Source of the DNA: Chitinophaga pinensis
GTDB taxonomy: Bacteria; Pseudomonadota; Gammaproteobacteria; Burkholderiales; SG8-41
Assembly (NCBI GenBank): GCA_943329075.2
Contig: CALQCM020000044.1
Location: 1-36,427, forward strand
Length of the DNA stretch: 36,427 nt
Reading direction: 5' to 3'
Position 1 is the stretch's first letter. Each line of letters begins with the position of its first letter. Of the stretch, positions 1 through 8,873 are shown in pieces. A program made the position numbers and the translations under genes. The notes beneath the pieces are model-generated. The model was given only the letters and a program-made list of their open reading frames with translations, ran no database searches and was not told the DNA's origin.

Positions 1-213
1 ACCACCCGCGTTGCGCGCGAACTATCGATCATCACTTTGGCTAAACTATTGTGTACCCAGCATTCCCTTATATTGACCGACTTCGCCATGCAGGTGCTCA
101 AGAAACGACTCGGATTACGAGCATGAAAAGCCGGGGAAACATCAGGGGCCAGGGGGAGGACTACTGCGCAACATCTACCGACAAGCGCGCCAGCCACAAA
201 ATAAAAACAACCA

Positions 214-1197
214 TCAATCCACCTTCGCCCCCGACTCCTTCACCACTTTCGCCCACTTCACGATTTCGGCTTTGATCAGCGCACCGAACTCCGCCGGCGT
301 TGACAATGCCGGCTCGGCGCCGAGATCGATCAGGCGCTGGTTCATTTCGGGCGTCTTGACGATACGCACAACGGTATCGTGAATTTTGTCGAGCAGCGGC
401 TGCGGCATGTTGGCCGGGCCCATCAGGCCGTTCCAGCCGACGGCGAGATAACCGGGCACGCCGCCCTCGGCGATGGTCTGCACATCGGGCAGCGCCGGAA
501 TGCGGTTGGCACCGGAGACGCCGATCGCGCGCAACTGCTTGTTCTTGACGTAGGGCACGCCCGAGGGTGCCGTCGCAAACGTGATGGCGACTTCGCCCGA
601 GATGATGCCGATCATCTGCGGACCGGCACCCTTGTACGGCACGTGCATGATGTTCACACCCGACATCATCTTGAACATCTCGGCGGTGAGGTGCGGCTGC
701 GTGCCGCTGCCGGCCGAACTGTATTGCAGCGCGTCGGGGCGTTTGCGCGCGATTGCAATCAGCTCTTTCACATTTTTCGCCGGCACCGACGGATGCACCA
801 GCATCACACTCGGCAAATTGACGAGATTGGTGATCGGCGTGAAGTCCTTGATGATGTCGAAGGGCAGCGCCGCATATAACGCGGCGTTGATGGCGTGCGT
901 GCCGACGGTGTTGATGTAGAGCGTGTAGCCGTCGGGTTTGGCTTTGGCGACGATTTCCGAGGCGATGTTGCCGGCCGCACCCGGACGGTTATCGGCGATC
1001 ACCGGCTGGCCCCATTCTTCAGTCAGCTTCTGGCCGATCGAACGCGCCAGGATGTCGGAAGTGCCGCCCGGCGGGAACGGCACGACGATGCGGATCGAGC
1101 GCGACGGAAACGGTTGCGCGTCGGCGCAATGCTGAAAGGCGAACGCAGCAGCCACCGCCGCCAGCATGCAAATGCATTGGGACTTCTGTTGCGACAT
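214..1197 (-). CDS. Bug-family tripartite tricarboxylate transporter substrate-binding protein (1)
   Basis: Periplasmic solute receptor of the Bug/TctC family, which binds small carboxylates or related organic acids between two lobes. Seen: an N-terminal signal peptide ending near CADAQ, the first-strand motif IRIVVPFPPGGTSD, the DNRPGAAGNIASE block, a PDGYTL turn and [10 protein letters not shown], all diagnostic of the family. The 327-aa length is typical. The frame opens with GTG-ATG; I chose the ATG because the GGAGGAG ribosome site then lies 8 nt away. No TctA or TctB membrane subunit lies next to it, so it is an orphan receptor; its ligand cannot be predicted. It is first in a minus-strand series whose next gene upstream starts at 1444. 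Confidence 0.93.
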   Translation of the reverse strand: MSQQKSQCICMLAAVAAAFAFQHCADAQPFPSRSIRIVVPFPPGGTSDILARSIGQKLTEEWGQPVIADNRPGAAGNIASEIVAKAKPDGYTLYINTVGTHAINAALYAALPFDIIKDFTPITNLVNLPSVMLVHPSVPAKNVKELIAIARKRPDALQYSSAGSGTQPHLTAEMFKMMSGVNIMHVPYKGAGPQMIGIISGEVAITFATAPSGVPYVKNKQLRAIGVSGANRIPALPDVQTIAEGGVPGYLAVGWNGLMGPANMPQPLLDKIHDTVVRIVKTPEMNQRLIDLGAEPALSTPAEFGALIKAEIVKWAKVVKESGAKVD

Positions 1198-1258
1198 CAC
1201 GGTCTCCTCCGGGGGTCGAACGAGCGGGCATCATAACATTGCGACGCAGTGCGCCGCG

Positions 1259-1444
1259 TCAGGCTTTGCCGCGCGGCCCGAGCAGAAACCAGAGAATGAG
1301 TCCCAACAGCGGCAAGAGAATGACGACCAGTATCCAGATCAATTTTTTCAGATTGGAAACGCTGCTCTGGGAAATGTTTAGGATCGCCCAGATGTCGCCG
1401 GCGAGCACCAGCAGGCCGCCGAGGCCGGTATAACCGAAATTCAT
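1259..1444 (-). CDS. Small PLDc_N-domain membrane protein
   Basis: A 61-residue protein with two hydrophobic helices and a short linker, ending in a WFLLGPRGKA tail. This is the phospholipase D-nuclease N-terminal (PLDc_N) layout, a small membrane module common in bacteria, also found at the N-terminus of cardiolipin synthases. There is no HKD catalytic motif, so it is not an enzyme by itself. The start is the ATG at 1444, because GGAGGT lies 6 nt upstream; a TTG 18 nt further upstream gives a longer frame but has the ribosome site inside it. It follows the slyX-like gene closely and is probably cotranscribed with it. The function is unknown. Confidence 0.8.
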   Translation of the reverse strand: MNFGYTGLGGLLVLAGDIWAILNISQSSVSNLKKLIWILVVILLPLLGLILWFLLGPRGKA

Positions 1445-1458
1445 GGCGCTACCTCCGT

Positions 1459-1659
1459 TCAATAATGCGGCGGTATCTCGTCGCCCGGATTGCGCTGCTC
1501 GGCGGGCATCGAGGCCTGCAACTGCTGGCGCAGCGTGACGATCTCGTTCTGCATCCGCTCGATCTGGCGCTGCTGGCGGTAGACCGTCGTGTTCAGCTCG
1601 TCGAGCAGGTCTTCGGCAAGGCTCAGCTTGTTTTCAATTTTTTCGAGACGGTTTTCCAT
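1459..1659 (-). CDS. slyX: SlyX family protein
   Basis: A 66-residue, highly charged coiled-coil protein. Seen: heptad-like helices from about residue 4 to 50 (LEKIENKLSLAEDLLDELN and a Q-rich second half), followed by a short tail ending PPHY. That C-terminal PPHY and the total length match the SlyX family closely. SlyX is a small cytosolic protein with no settled biochemical role, named for its position near slyD in enterobacteria. Translation starts at ATG 1659 with a GAGGGAAG ribosome site just upstream. It sits between the MFS gene and the PLDc_N gene on the same strand. Confidence 0.9.
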   Translation of the reverse strand: MENRLEKIENKLSLAEDLLDELNTTVYRQQRQIERMQNEIVTLRQQLQASMPAEQRNPGDEIPPHY

Positions 1660-1693
1660 GGTCTTCCCTCAAATTCCCGATCGGCGCTGAATG

Positions 1694-2965
1694 TTAGGCG
1701 GCAGCCGCCGCGGCGCGCGCGCGGCGTTCGCGCATGAAATGCGTCGCCGCCAGTGCGAGCGCGATCGATTGCAGAAAAGCGCAGAAGTAAAACGGCGTGC
1801 CGATGCGCCAGTCGCCCTGTGGCAGATGCGACACCATCGTCAGCAGCGGCGCACCGATCGCCGGCGCGATCACCGCCATCAGGCTGTTCAGGCCGCCAAT
1901 CGAACCGAGCGTCTTGCCCTGGCTCTTCGAATCGGCCGCACCCGAGATGATGCTCTGGATCGACGACGACACCGTGGCACCCAGCAGATTGACGAAGATG
2001 ATGGCGAAGATCATCCAGCCCTGCGTGGCCGCGCCCCACATGACATAGGCGAGCGTTGATGAAATCAAACCCATCACCGCGAGCCGCCGCGGGCTGACGA
2101 TTTTCAGAATGCGCCCGAGCAATACGCCCTGCACGAGCGCCGACACCACGCCGACGGCGGCCAGCGACCAGCCGTTTTCGAGCGGGCCCCAGCCGAATTT
2201 GAAAGTTGTATACAACACCCACGTCGTATAGAGCACGAACTGCGCGAGTCCGCTGCAGGCCACCACCGCAACCAGATTGCCGGAGCCCTTGAGTTGCACC
2301 ATTTCGCGCAACGAGCGAAACGGATTGCAGGACTTCCATTCAAAGGCATGACGGCGCTCGACCGGCAGCGATTCGGGCAGCACGAAATAACCGTAGAGCA
2401 GATTGCACATGGCCAGACTGCCGGCGACGTAAAACGGCAGATGCAGATTGATTGCGCCCAACAGCCCGCCCATCACCGGGCCGAGAATGAAACCGACACC
2501 GAACATCGCGCCCAGCATGCCAAAACGCTTGGCGCGGCCCTCGGGCGGTGTAATGTCGGCGACATAGGCATTGGCCACCGACAGGTTCGCCTGCATCGCG
2601 CCACCGATGAAGCGCGCGAGCAGCAGCATCCACAACGAAGTCGCCATCGCCGTGGCAAAGAAATTCAGCGCGAGGCCGGAGAAGCCGATCAGCAGCACCG
2701 GCCGGCGGCCGTAGCTGTCGGACAAGGCGCCGAGTAACGGCGAGCCGAAAAAATTTGCGATGCTGAAAGTAAAGGTGACCACCCCGTACCAGAACGCCTG
2801 GTCGACCTGCGAACCGGTGAAGCTGCCGACCAGCGCCGGCAGCACCGGAATGATGAGCCCGATCGAAATCATGTCGATCAGCGCCGTCAGCATGATGAAC
2901 GGCATCGCCGCGGTGCGGTTCTGGCGCGGGGTGAATAATTTGAAGCCGGATTTTTTTGATGACAT
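1694..2965 (-). CDS. MFS transporter, TCR/Tet (TetA-like) family
   Basis: A 423-aa inner-membrane transporter with about twelve hydrophobic segments. The motif [16 protein letters not shown] after helix 2 is the MFS motif A, and the [15 protein letters not shown] first helix together with the GPVMGGLLG helix 5 region (motif C) is typical of the proton-antiporter drug exporters related to TetA. This suggests efflux of a small molecule in exchange for protons. The C-terminus is alanine and arginine rich. Start ATG 2965; a repeat-filled 400-bp gap lies upstream, so it probably has its own promoter. Substrate cannot be assigned, and true tetracycline resistance should not be assumed. Confidence 0.9.
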   Translation of the reverse strand: MSSKKSGFKLFTPRQNRTAAMPFIMLTALIDMISIGLIIPVLPALVGSFTGSQVDQAFWYGVVTFTFSIANFFGSPLLGALSDSYGRRPVLLIGFSGLALNFFATAMATSLWMLLLARFIGGAMQANLSVANAYVADITPPEGRAKRFGMLGAMFGVGFILGPVMGGLLGAINLHLPFYVAGSLAMCNLLYGYFVLPESLPVERRHAFEWKSCNPFRSLREMVQLKGSGNLVAVVACSGLAQFVLYTTWVLYTTFKFGWGPLENGWSLAAVGVVSALVQGVLLGRILKIVSPRRLAVMGLISSTLAYVMWGAATQGWMIFAIIFVNLLGATVSSSIQSIISGAADSKSQGKTLGSIGGLNSLMAVIAPAIGAPLLTMVSHLPQGDWRIGTPFYFCAFLQSIALALAATHFMRERRARAAAAAA

Positions 2966-3079
2966 GAGTGGACGTTAACAGAGTTCCGGATGATGGGTCG
3001 GGTGTGGTGCCGTGAATTTTCTGATGATGCAGGCGATTAGAAATACAAACTCAAATTCGCCGGGAGCGGCCCGGCGGCC

Positions 3080-3330
3080 GGTTACTTTTCTTGCTCCGCC
3101 AAGAAAAAGAAGGCGGGCCCCGGTTCGCCGGTCCTGCGGACTCCCCTGCGCTGCTCGCCACGCCGGGCGGCTGCGCAACTCGCCCTCGCGATAAAACTGC
3201 GAGGGCTCAGACAGTGCTCGCCGACTTCCCCCGTCGTGACTGTGCTGCTCGGCGGCTCTCAGGGGAAGGAAACTCCCTCTCCCTTGATGGGAGAGGGTTG
3301 GGGTGAGGGTGAGGTCTTTCCCCCGATCTC
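3080..3330. repeat. Intergenic repeat-like segment with two hairpins
   Basis: The 404-bp gap between the MFS gene and the CAP-domain gene contains no convincing gene. It holds a hairpin with 8-bp arms at 3086-3093 and 3100-3107 (TTTTCTTG, loop CTCCGC) and a second with 9-bp arms at 3275-3283 and 3289-3297 (CCCTCTCCC, loop TTGAT), followed by a GGGTGAGGGTGAGG tract. Both resemble short interspersed sequences that recur between genes in many Beta- and Gammaproteobacteria. Family membership is from memory, not from a search. Confidence 0.55.
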
Positions 3331-3369
3331 TGCCTACAAGGGGAAACGGGATCTGCTAACACCAAAAAT

Positions 3370-4209
3370 TTATCTTGGCGTCCCGAACGTCTGCGCCCAA
3401 TACACCCCCATCTCGCTCGTGCGATTCACGGCATATGCCACGCCCATTTCGGTAAACACACCGTTCATGAGGTTCTCGCAATGCGGCGGACTTTTGATCC
3501 AGCCGGCGACGGCTTCGTCGGGCGTGGTCTGGCCGGCGGCGATGTTCTCGCCGGTGGCGCGAAACTTGTAGCCGCCGCGCGTCACGCGCGCCGCCGGTGT
3601 CGAGCCGTCGCGCCCGCTGTGACTGAAATAGCTGTTCTGCGCCATGTCGCCGGCATGGCGCGCGGAAATTTCGGCCAGCAGCGGGCTCCACTTCACGGGC
3701 TTCACCGCCTTGAACAGTTTGCTGCCGCAATTGCGCGCCTGCGCCCGCGCGCGGTTGATGAGTTCGAGCACGCGCGGGCCGGCGGCCTCCGCCGGCATCG
3801 CCACCTGCGGCGCGAAGGGTGCTGCCATCAAAATCCACAGATGGCGCTCGTCCTGATAGAGGCCGATTTCGGCGAGCGCACTGTTGGTGATCTGCGCGCA
3901 ATATTTGCCGGCGAGCAGGGGGCCGGCTTTTTCGCCGAGGCCATCACCGGACATGATGATCGAAAACGAGGTGGTGGCGCGATAGTCCGCATCCTTCAGC
4001 GCCTCCGGCAAACCAACACCGCGCGACAGCGCCTGCGCGGCGAGTTCGAGCACGGGCTGGCGCGCCAGCGCTGTCAGCGGCTTCGCCACGGTGCAGCCGC
4101 CCTGCCCCGCGCGCAAGGCGTTGACGCTGTCGTAGAGATCGGCCGCGGCGGCGCTGCCGCAGAAACTGGCGGCAACCAAGGTGGCGGCAATGTGCAATCG
4201 GGCATTCAT
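3370..4209 (-). CDS. CAP-domain (SCP/PR1-like) exported protein
   Basis: A 279-aa exported protein with an N-terminal signal peptide (about residues 1-23, ending CGSAAAA). The C-terminal half is a CAP domain: HAGDMAQNSYFSHSGRDG, then GENIAAG, then AVAGWIKSPPHCENLM, and YWAQTFG at the end. These carry the conserved His, Glu and His residues of the CAP cavity. Bacterial CAP proteins are secreted and mostly of unknown activity. The N-terminal half (about residues 24-140) is not recognised. The frame extends 20 codons further upstream, but the signal peptide begins at the ATG at 4209, so I used that. It is divergent from the Bug gene at 4311. Confidence 0.88.
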   Translation of the reverse strand: MNARLHIAATLVAASFCGSAAAADLYDSVNALRAGQGGCTVAKPLTALARQPVLELAAQALSRGVGLPEALKDADYRATTSFSIIMSGDGLGEKAGPLLAGKYCAQITNSALAEIGLYQDERHLWILMAAPFAPQVAMPAEAAGPRVLELINRARAQARNCGSKLFKAVKPVKWSPLLAEISARHAGDMAQNSYFSHSGRDGSTPAARVTRGGYKFRATGENIAAGQTTPDEAVAGWIKSPPHCENLMNGVFTEMGVAYAVNRTSEMGVYWAQTFGTPR

Positions 4210-4289
4210 GTGGGCGGCTATTTTAGCCGCACAACCCGCTGCGGCCGCGAGTATTTCTCGCCATGCCATGCGATGCGATGCGGCGCGGC

Positions 4290-4310
4290 AGTTGGTTATA
4301 GAATCGGCTC
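4290..4310 (+). promoter_or_regulatory. Candidate -10 box directly upstream of a Bug gene
   Basis: A TATAGAAT sequence ends about 9 nt before the ATG of the Bug gene at 4311, and no ribosome site lies between. If it is a true -10 box, transcription would begin at or next to the start codon, giving a leaderless message. No convincing -35 box is visible. Weak, inferred from one motif. Confidence 0.3.
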
Positions 4311-5300
4311 ATGCAAACAAAATCTCCGTCCGTCCCTTCTCAATTCCTGCGCGGCGTTGCCATCGTCTGCCTCTGCGGCACCGGCGTTGCGCACGCGCAG
4401 GAGTACCCCGATAAACCGATCCGCATGCTGGTGCCGGTGCTGCCGGGCGGCGCACCGGATTTCGGCGGACGCATCGTCGCCGAACGTTTATCCACGCGGC
4501 TCGGTCAGAAAGTGGTGGTGGAGAACCGCGCCGGTGCGGGCGGCGTCATCGCGCTGGAAGTGCTGAAGGCGTCACCACCCAACGGTTACACGATCGCCGC
4601 GACGCAATTGGGGCCGCTCACCTTCACGCCGCTGATCCAGGACGGACTCTCCTACGATCCGATCCGCGACTTCACGCACGTCAGCAACATGCTCACCTTC
4701 CCGACACTGCTGGTGGCGCACGTGTCACTGCCGGCGAAAAACGTGAAGGAACTGATCGCGCTGGCGCGCGCGCATCCCGGTGAAGTCACCTATGCCTCGT
4801 CGGGTGTGGGCGGCACGGGGCACATCAGCGCGGAGCTCTTCAACCTGATGGCCAAAATAAAAATGCAGCGCATCCAGTTCAAGAGCGTCGGCCCGTCGCT
4901 GATCTCGGTGTTGTCGGGCGAATCGCAGATTACTTATTCGAATATTGCGGCGGCGCTGCCGCACACGCAAAGCGGGCGCCTGCGCCTGCTTGGCGTGACC
5001 AGCGCGAAACGCGTGTCGACGCTGCCGGAGGTGCCGACTATCAGCGAAGCCGGCCTGCCGGGTTATGAATCTTCGGGGGGCGCGGGCATCATTGCGCCGC
5101 CGAACCTGCCGCGCCCGATTCTGCAGCGCCTGAACAAGGAGATCGTCGAGATTCTCAACTCGAAGGAGGTCAACGATCTGATGCTGCAGGTGGGCATGCT
5201 GCCCGCGCCAACCACGCCGGAGGAGTTCACCGCCTATATCAGAGCGGAACTGAAGAAGTGGGCGCCCGTCGTCAAGTTGGCGAACATCAAGGGCGAGTAG
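4311..5300 (+). CDS. Bug-family substrate-binding protein (2)
   Basis: A 329-aa periplasmic receptor. After a signal peptide ending GVAHAQE come the family blocks IRMLVPVLPGGAPDFGG, ENRAGAGGVIALE, GYTIAATQLG, and a GVGGTGHISAELF hinge segment. The usual PFxPGG and GGT/NTD residues are changed to PVLPGGAPD, and the usual HVPYKG is IQFKSV, so this is a divergent member that may bind a different ligand. There is no clear ribosome site. It converges on the protease gene at 5322, and a hairpin sits between them. No transporter membrane genes are adjacent. Confidence 0.92.
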   Translation: MQTKSPSVPSQFLRGVAIVCLCGTGVAHAQEYPDKPIRMLVPVLPGGAPDFGGRIVAERLSTRLGQKVVVENRAGAGGVIALEVLKASPPNGYTIAATQLGPLTFTPLIQDGLSYDPIRDFTHVSNMLTFPTLLVAHVSLPAKNVKELIALARAHPGEVTYASSGVGGTGHISAELFNLMAKIKMQRIQFKSVGPSLISVLSGESQITYSNIAAALPHTQSGRLRLLGVTSAKRVSTLPEVPTISEAGLPGYESSGGAGIIAPPNLPRPILQRLNKEIVEILNSKEVNDLMLQVGMLPAPTTPEEFTAYIRAELKKWAPVVKLANIKGE

Positions 5301-5310
5301 TGCACACGCC

Positions 5311-5332
5311 CCGAAAGCGGCTCAGCTTTCGG
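5311..5332. terminator. Hairpin between convergent genes
   Basis: Perfect 8-bp inverted repeat, CCGAAAGC at 5311-5318 and GCTTTCGG at 5325-5332, with a 6-nt loop. It lies between the stop of the plus-strand Bug gene and covers the last codons of the minus-strand protease gene. There is no T-run on either side, so intrinsic termination is unproven. Confidence 0.4.
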
Positions 5333-6086
5333 TGAGTTTCATCAGAATGTCGGCGTACCACGCGCAATTCAGCCCGAGCGCCTCGTCGAGATCGGGGTCG
5401 CGCGTGCCGGCGTCGATGCGCGCCGAATGAATGCCGAGCAATTTCCACGGCAGGCCTGATTCTTCCGCCGCCTTGCCATGCACGCGCATGACCACCGGCG
5501 CGCCGCTGGTGCCGCGATGCGTGCGCGCATCGGTCAGAAAATAGCCAAGCCCGCGAAAACGCAGGCCGAAGGACGAGGCGATGACGGCGTGCCGCACCAG
5601 CGGCATGTGGTGCAGTGTGTCGTGAAAACCGAGCGGAAAGCCGAGGATCAGGAGAGAGCTGCCGATCCCGGCCTCCTCGACCGAGGTCTGCAGATGCGCC
5701 GGCGTGAAGGCGCGGTAGACCGCGGCCTTCGGCAGCGCAGCGCGTTCGAGTTCGATCACCGCAACGTCGATCTCGCCGCCGCCGTCGGTGCCCTGCCGCC
5801 AGATGCTCTTGCCGTTTTTGTAGAGCGGAATCGAGAAGCCGGTGGAATTGGCGAGGTTCTCCGCATCCATGTGCATCTCGATTTCAATGCGGTCGGGGAA
5901 ATGTTTGCTCGGCTTGTCGATCATGACGTGCCGGCTGGTCACCAGAAACAGGCGTTCGCCGCGCTCGAAGAAAAAACTGCTGGCGTTGGTCAGCGGGCGT
6001 TTCTGCTCGAATGTCAGCAGGCGCGCGGCGGTGAGGAGGATGGATTCGATCATTGCGTGTGCATCGGAGGATGGCCGTACGCTCAT
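5322..6086 (-). CDS. Trypsin-like serine peptidase
   Basis: A 254-aa protein with a chymotrypsin-fold catalytic triad readable in sequence: His53 in VTSRHV, Asp107 in EIDVAVIEL and Ser194 in HRGTSGAPV. It fits the trypsin-like peptidase (Trypsin_2) group. There is no clear signal peptide and no PDZ domain, which separates it from DegP/HtrA proteases and suggests a cytosolic or leaderless role. The start is uncertain: GTG 6101, ATG 6086 and ATG 6053 are all in frame; I used 6086, which has a GGAG about 9 nt upstream. It is divergent from the Bug gene at 6214. The substrate is unknown. Confidence 0.82.
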   Translation of the reverse strand: MSVRPSSDAHAMIESILLTAARLLTFEQKRPLTNASSFFFERGERLFLVTSRHVMIDKPSKHFPDRIEIEMHMDAENLANSTGFSIPLYKNGKSIWRQGTDGGGEIDVAVIELERAALPKAAVYRAFTPAHLQTSVEEAGIGSSLLILGFPLGFHDTLHHMPLVRHAVIASSFGLRFRGLGYFLTDARTHRGTSGAPVVMRVHGKAAEESGLPWKLLGIHSARIDAGTRDPDLDEALGLNCAWYADILMKLTES

Positions 6087-6213
6087 GCGATGCGGAGTCA
6101 CTCCAGAGTAACACCGCGCAGAGCTTCGCGCATCATCTCAATGGGGCGTCGCCCGATTCGCACGTCTTTGGTGCGACAATGATCGTCTTATATCCTCCGG
6201 AGGAGAAACGGGC

Positions 6214-7182
6214 ATGACAAAAACCATGATCCACCGCATGGTGGCCGCGGCAGCGCTCGCAATTATCCCGACCGCGCAGGCGCAACCCTACCCCGCGAAA
6301 ATCATCCGCATGATCGTGCCGTTCGCACCGGGCGGCAATACCGACATCATCGCGCGGGCCATTTCCCACCGCATGACCGAGGACCTCGGCCAGCAGATTG
6401 TGATCGACAACCGCGGCGGCGCGGCGAGCACGCTCGGCACCGACCTCGCGGCGAAGGCGCCGCCCGACGGCTACACGCTGCTGATGGTGTCGAGTGCGCA
6501 CGTCATCAACCCGGCGGTGTGGAAAAAACTGCCCTACGATTCGGTGAAGGATTTCGCGCCCGTGACGCTGGTGGCCAACGTGCCCAATTCGTTGTGCGTG
6601 CATCCGTCGGTGCCGGCGAAAAACGTGAAGGAACTGGTGGCACTGGCGCAGGCGCGCCCGGACCAGTTGACCTACGCCACACCGGGTCGCGGCACTTCAA
6701 GCCATCTGGCGATCGAGATGATGTCGTTTGCGGCGAAGATCAAGCTGATCCACATTCCCTACAAGGGTGTCGGCCCCGCCGCCATCGATCTGGTCGCCGG
6801 GCATGTGCACATGATGTTTGCCTCGATGCCGACCACCATGCCGCACGTACACACCGGACGCCTGCGCATGATCGCGCAGGCCGGCGGCGAACGCTCACCC
6901 GCCGCGCCCAACGTGCCGACCATGATCGAACAGGGCATGAAGGATTTTGTCGTCATCAGCGGCTTCGGCATGTTTGCACCGGCCGGCACGCCGCGCGCCA
7001 TCGTCGACCGCGTGTATGCGGCGGTGAAGAAATCGCTCAGCTACCCCGAAATCAATGCCAGCCTCGCCAGCCAGGGCGCAGAAGCGGTCGCCAACACGCC
7101 TGACGAATACGACCGCTACAACCGCACCGAAATTGCGCGCTGGGTCGATGTGGCACGCAAAGCGGGCGTACAACCGGAGTAG
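6214..7182 (+). CDS. Bug-family substrate-binding protein (3)
   Basis: A 322-aa periplasmic receptor. Signal peptide ending PTAQAQ, then IRMIVPFAPGGNTDIIAR, DNRGGAASTLGTD, PDGYTLLMVSSAHVINP, HIPYKGVGPAAIDL and a C-terminal EIARWVDVARKAG helix, the full family signature. An excellent ribosome site (GGAGGAG) precedes ATG 6214. It is a single-gene unit followed by about 240 bp of noncoding DNA. It resembles the receptor encoded at 17449 more than the divergent one at 4311 in its first-strand motif. Confidence 0.94.
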   Translation: MTKTMIHRMVAAAALAIIPTAQAQPYPAKIIRMIVPFAPGGNTDIIARAISHRMTEDLGQQIVIDNRGGAASTLGTDLAAKAPPDGYTLLMVSSAHVINPAVWKKLPYDSVKDFAPVTLVANVPNSLCVHPSVPAKNVKELVALAQARPDQLTYATPGRGTSSHLAIEMMSFAAKIKLIHIPYKGVGPAAIDLVAGHVHMMFASMPTTMPHVHTGRLRMIAQAGGERSPAAPNVPTMIEQGMKDFVVISGFGMFAPAGTPRAIVDRVYAAVKKSLSYPEINASLASQGAEAVANTPDEYDRYNRTEIARWVDVARKAGVQPE

Positions 7183-7426
7183 CGCTCCAGCCTAAGGCGT
7201 GTTCGCCCGTCTATCTAGTATCGTAAATCGCACGATTCACAAATGTTTCGCACGTGCCCGGTAACGTTTTCGTATAGACTCACCCACCTTTGTATTTCAT
7301 GGTGTTCACGGCAAGGGTAAAAGGCCTGATTTCCATGCAACCGGCATAAGCAATCATTACCCATTGCCAATACCAGATGCATTGCGCGATTGGATTTTTT
7401 AAACGTGCTTTCGGGGGGGAGCTTTC

Positions 7427-8116
7427 ATGCGTAAGCAAAACGGTTTTACACTGATTGAAATTGCAATCGTGCTCGTCATCATCGGCCTGCTGTTGGGCGG
7501 CGTGCTGAAGGGTCAGGAACTGATCCAGAGCGCGCGCGTGCGTAACCTGATTTCTCAGCAGGACGGCACCAAGGCCGCCTACTTCGGCTTCCTTGACCGC
7601 TTCCGCGCATTGCCAGGCGACTACAGCCAGGCCAACCCGAACATCGTCAACGTGTTGGCGGGCTCCAACGGCAACAACAACGGCCGCATAGAAACCATCG
7701 TCGGCGGCGGCACGATCGACGAACACATCGCCGCCTGGGAACATCTGTCGAAAGCCGGCTTCATCAACGGCAGTTTCACCTACGCCGCGGTGCCGGAAAC
7801 GACGGCGACGGCACCGGCCAATCCGTATGCGCGTTATCTGCGCGTCGTGTATGACAACGTCTACGGCACCGGTACCGGCGCTGCGCGCCATAATCTGAAG
7901 ACCGGCAACCAGATCCCGTCGGACATCATGGCCGAGATCGACCGCAAGGTCGACGACGGCAGTCCGGTCGGCGGCACCTTCCAGTTCTCGACCTACGACG
8001 GCGGCGGCGCAGGCGGTGTGGCCCCGGTCGGCGGTGCAGCTAACCAGTGTTATCTGGCCGTAGCGTGGAGTTCCGCGGTGGTGGACACCAACTGCGGCGG
8101 CGCCAGCTTGTTCTAA
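7427..8116 (+). CDS. Type IV prepilin-like (pseudopilin) protein
   Basis: A 229-aa protein with a class III prepilin leader: MRKQNG, then FTLIEIAIVLVIIG. Cleavage by prepilin peptidase would fall after Gly6, leaving Phe at position 1 and Glu at position 5 of the mature protein, and the following hydrophobic stretch would be the N-terminal helix. The rest is a Gly/Asn-rich globular domain with two Cys near the C-terminus (NQCYLAV and DTNCGG) that could form a disulfide. A GGGGGGAGC ribosome site precedes the ATG. No other pilus assembly gene is near; it would depend on machinery elsewhere. It ends just before a strong terminator. Confidence 0.85.
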   Translation: MRKQNGFTLIEIAIVLVIIGLLLGGVLKGQELIQSARVRNLISQQDGTKAAYFGFLDRFRALPGDYSQANPNIVNVLAGSNGNNNGRIETIVGGGTIDEHIAAWEHLSKAGFINGSFTYAAVPETTATAPANPYARYLRVVYDNVYGTGTGAARHNLKTGNQIPSDIMAEIDRKVDDGSPVGGTFQFSTYDGGGAGGVAPVGGAANQCYLAVAWSSAVVDTNCGGASLF

Positions 8117-8141
8117 AGCCCGCGTCAACCAGACGTAAAAC

Positions 8142-8164
8142 AGCCCGCCGAAGCGGGCTTTTTT
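8142..8164. terminator. Rho-independent terminator after the prepilin gene
   Basis: Seven-base-pair GC-rich stem, AGCCCGC at 8142-8148 and GCGGGCT at 8153-8159, CGAA tetraloop, followed by six T. A short A-run on the other side means it may also stop the convergent UspA message. Confidence 0.85.
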
Positions 8165-8182
8165 ATTGCTACCAAATCCGCC

Positions 8183-8635
8183 TCAGCGCACTACGAGCAC
8201 CGGGATTTTCGAGTGGCACAAAACCTTGGTGGTTTCGCTGCCCAGCAGGAATCCCTGCAACCCCTTGCGCCCGTGTGAGGCCATCACAATGACGTCGCAC
8301 TTCGACTTCGACGCCTGTTTGATGATCGCTTCGTAGGCTGAATCACTGACAACCGAGATGCCGGCGCTGGCGACACCGGCGGCGGTCGCTTCGGCGCAGG
8401 CGCCATCGATGATCTTGCGCGACCGCGCCGATGCCTCGTCCTGGAATTTTTTCTGCACGGGAGCCGCCATCGCCGCCGGCACGGCATAGGTTTCGCTCAA
8501 CGCCTTGCGGAAATCCGACACCATGTGCATGACCGTAATCTTCGCGCCGCAGGTCTTCGCCAGTTTGATCGCCTCGGCCGCTGCCTTGCCGGAGAGCTTC
8601 GATCCGTCGGTTGGTACCAATATGTTTTTATACAT
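8183..8635 (-). CDS. Universal stress protein, UspA family
   Basis: A 150-aa single-domain universal stress protein. Seen: the N-terminal YKNILVPTDGS strand with the nucleotide-contacting Asp, and the C-terminal SHG-x9-GS loop (ASHGRKGLQGFLLGSET), which is the ATP-binding signature with the first Gly replaced by Ala. Such proteins are cytosolic and induced under stress or low oxygen. The start is ATG 8635, with AGGAG seven bases upstream; a longer frame to 8659 lacks this. An Anr/FNR-like site at 8729 lies about 100 bp upstream, consistent with oxygen control. Confidence 0.92.
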   Translation of the reverse strand: MYKNILVPTDGSKLSGKAAAEAIKLAKTCGAKITVMHMVSDFRKALSETYAVPAAMAAPVQKKFQDEASARSRKIIDGACAEATAAGVASAGISVVSDSAYEAIIKQASKSKCDVIVMASHGRKGLQGFLLGSETTKVLCHSKIPVLVVR

Positions 8636-8728
8636 TTCAATCTCCTGATCTGACTGCAAATAACCCCGTTTGACCCTGTGTGACTAAAACCACATGGCAA
8701 TAAGTTAGCACCGCCAAGGCCGGCAATA

Positions 8729-8742
8729 TTGACGCAGATCAA
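8729..8742. promoter_or_regulatory. Anr/FNR-like binding site
   Basis: The sequence TTGACGCAGATCAA differs at one base from the consensus TTGAT-N4-ATCAA for the Crp/Fnr family regulators Anr and FNR. It lies between divergent genes, about 100 bp from the UspA start and 131 bp from the PQQ dehydrogenase start. UspA genes are frequent Anr/FNR targets in Betaproteobacteria, so UspA is the likelier target (inference). Confidence 0.55.
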
Positions 8743-8873
8743 CCGGACGGCGTGCCGGCGCTTTGAAATCCACTTTGACAGGCTGCCCCGCGGGTGGCAA
8801 ATTGCGCCTAGCTGTGGAATAACCGGGGCCGCTCGAGCCCGCCGCAGATCTGCACATCCAGGGAGGACTTTCC

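Noticed and set aside
51..275. A 74-codon frame at the left edge
   Set aside because: No ribosome site, low-complexity Pro/Ser end and overlap with the Bug gene. I see nothing else in positions 1-213.
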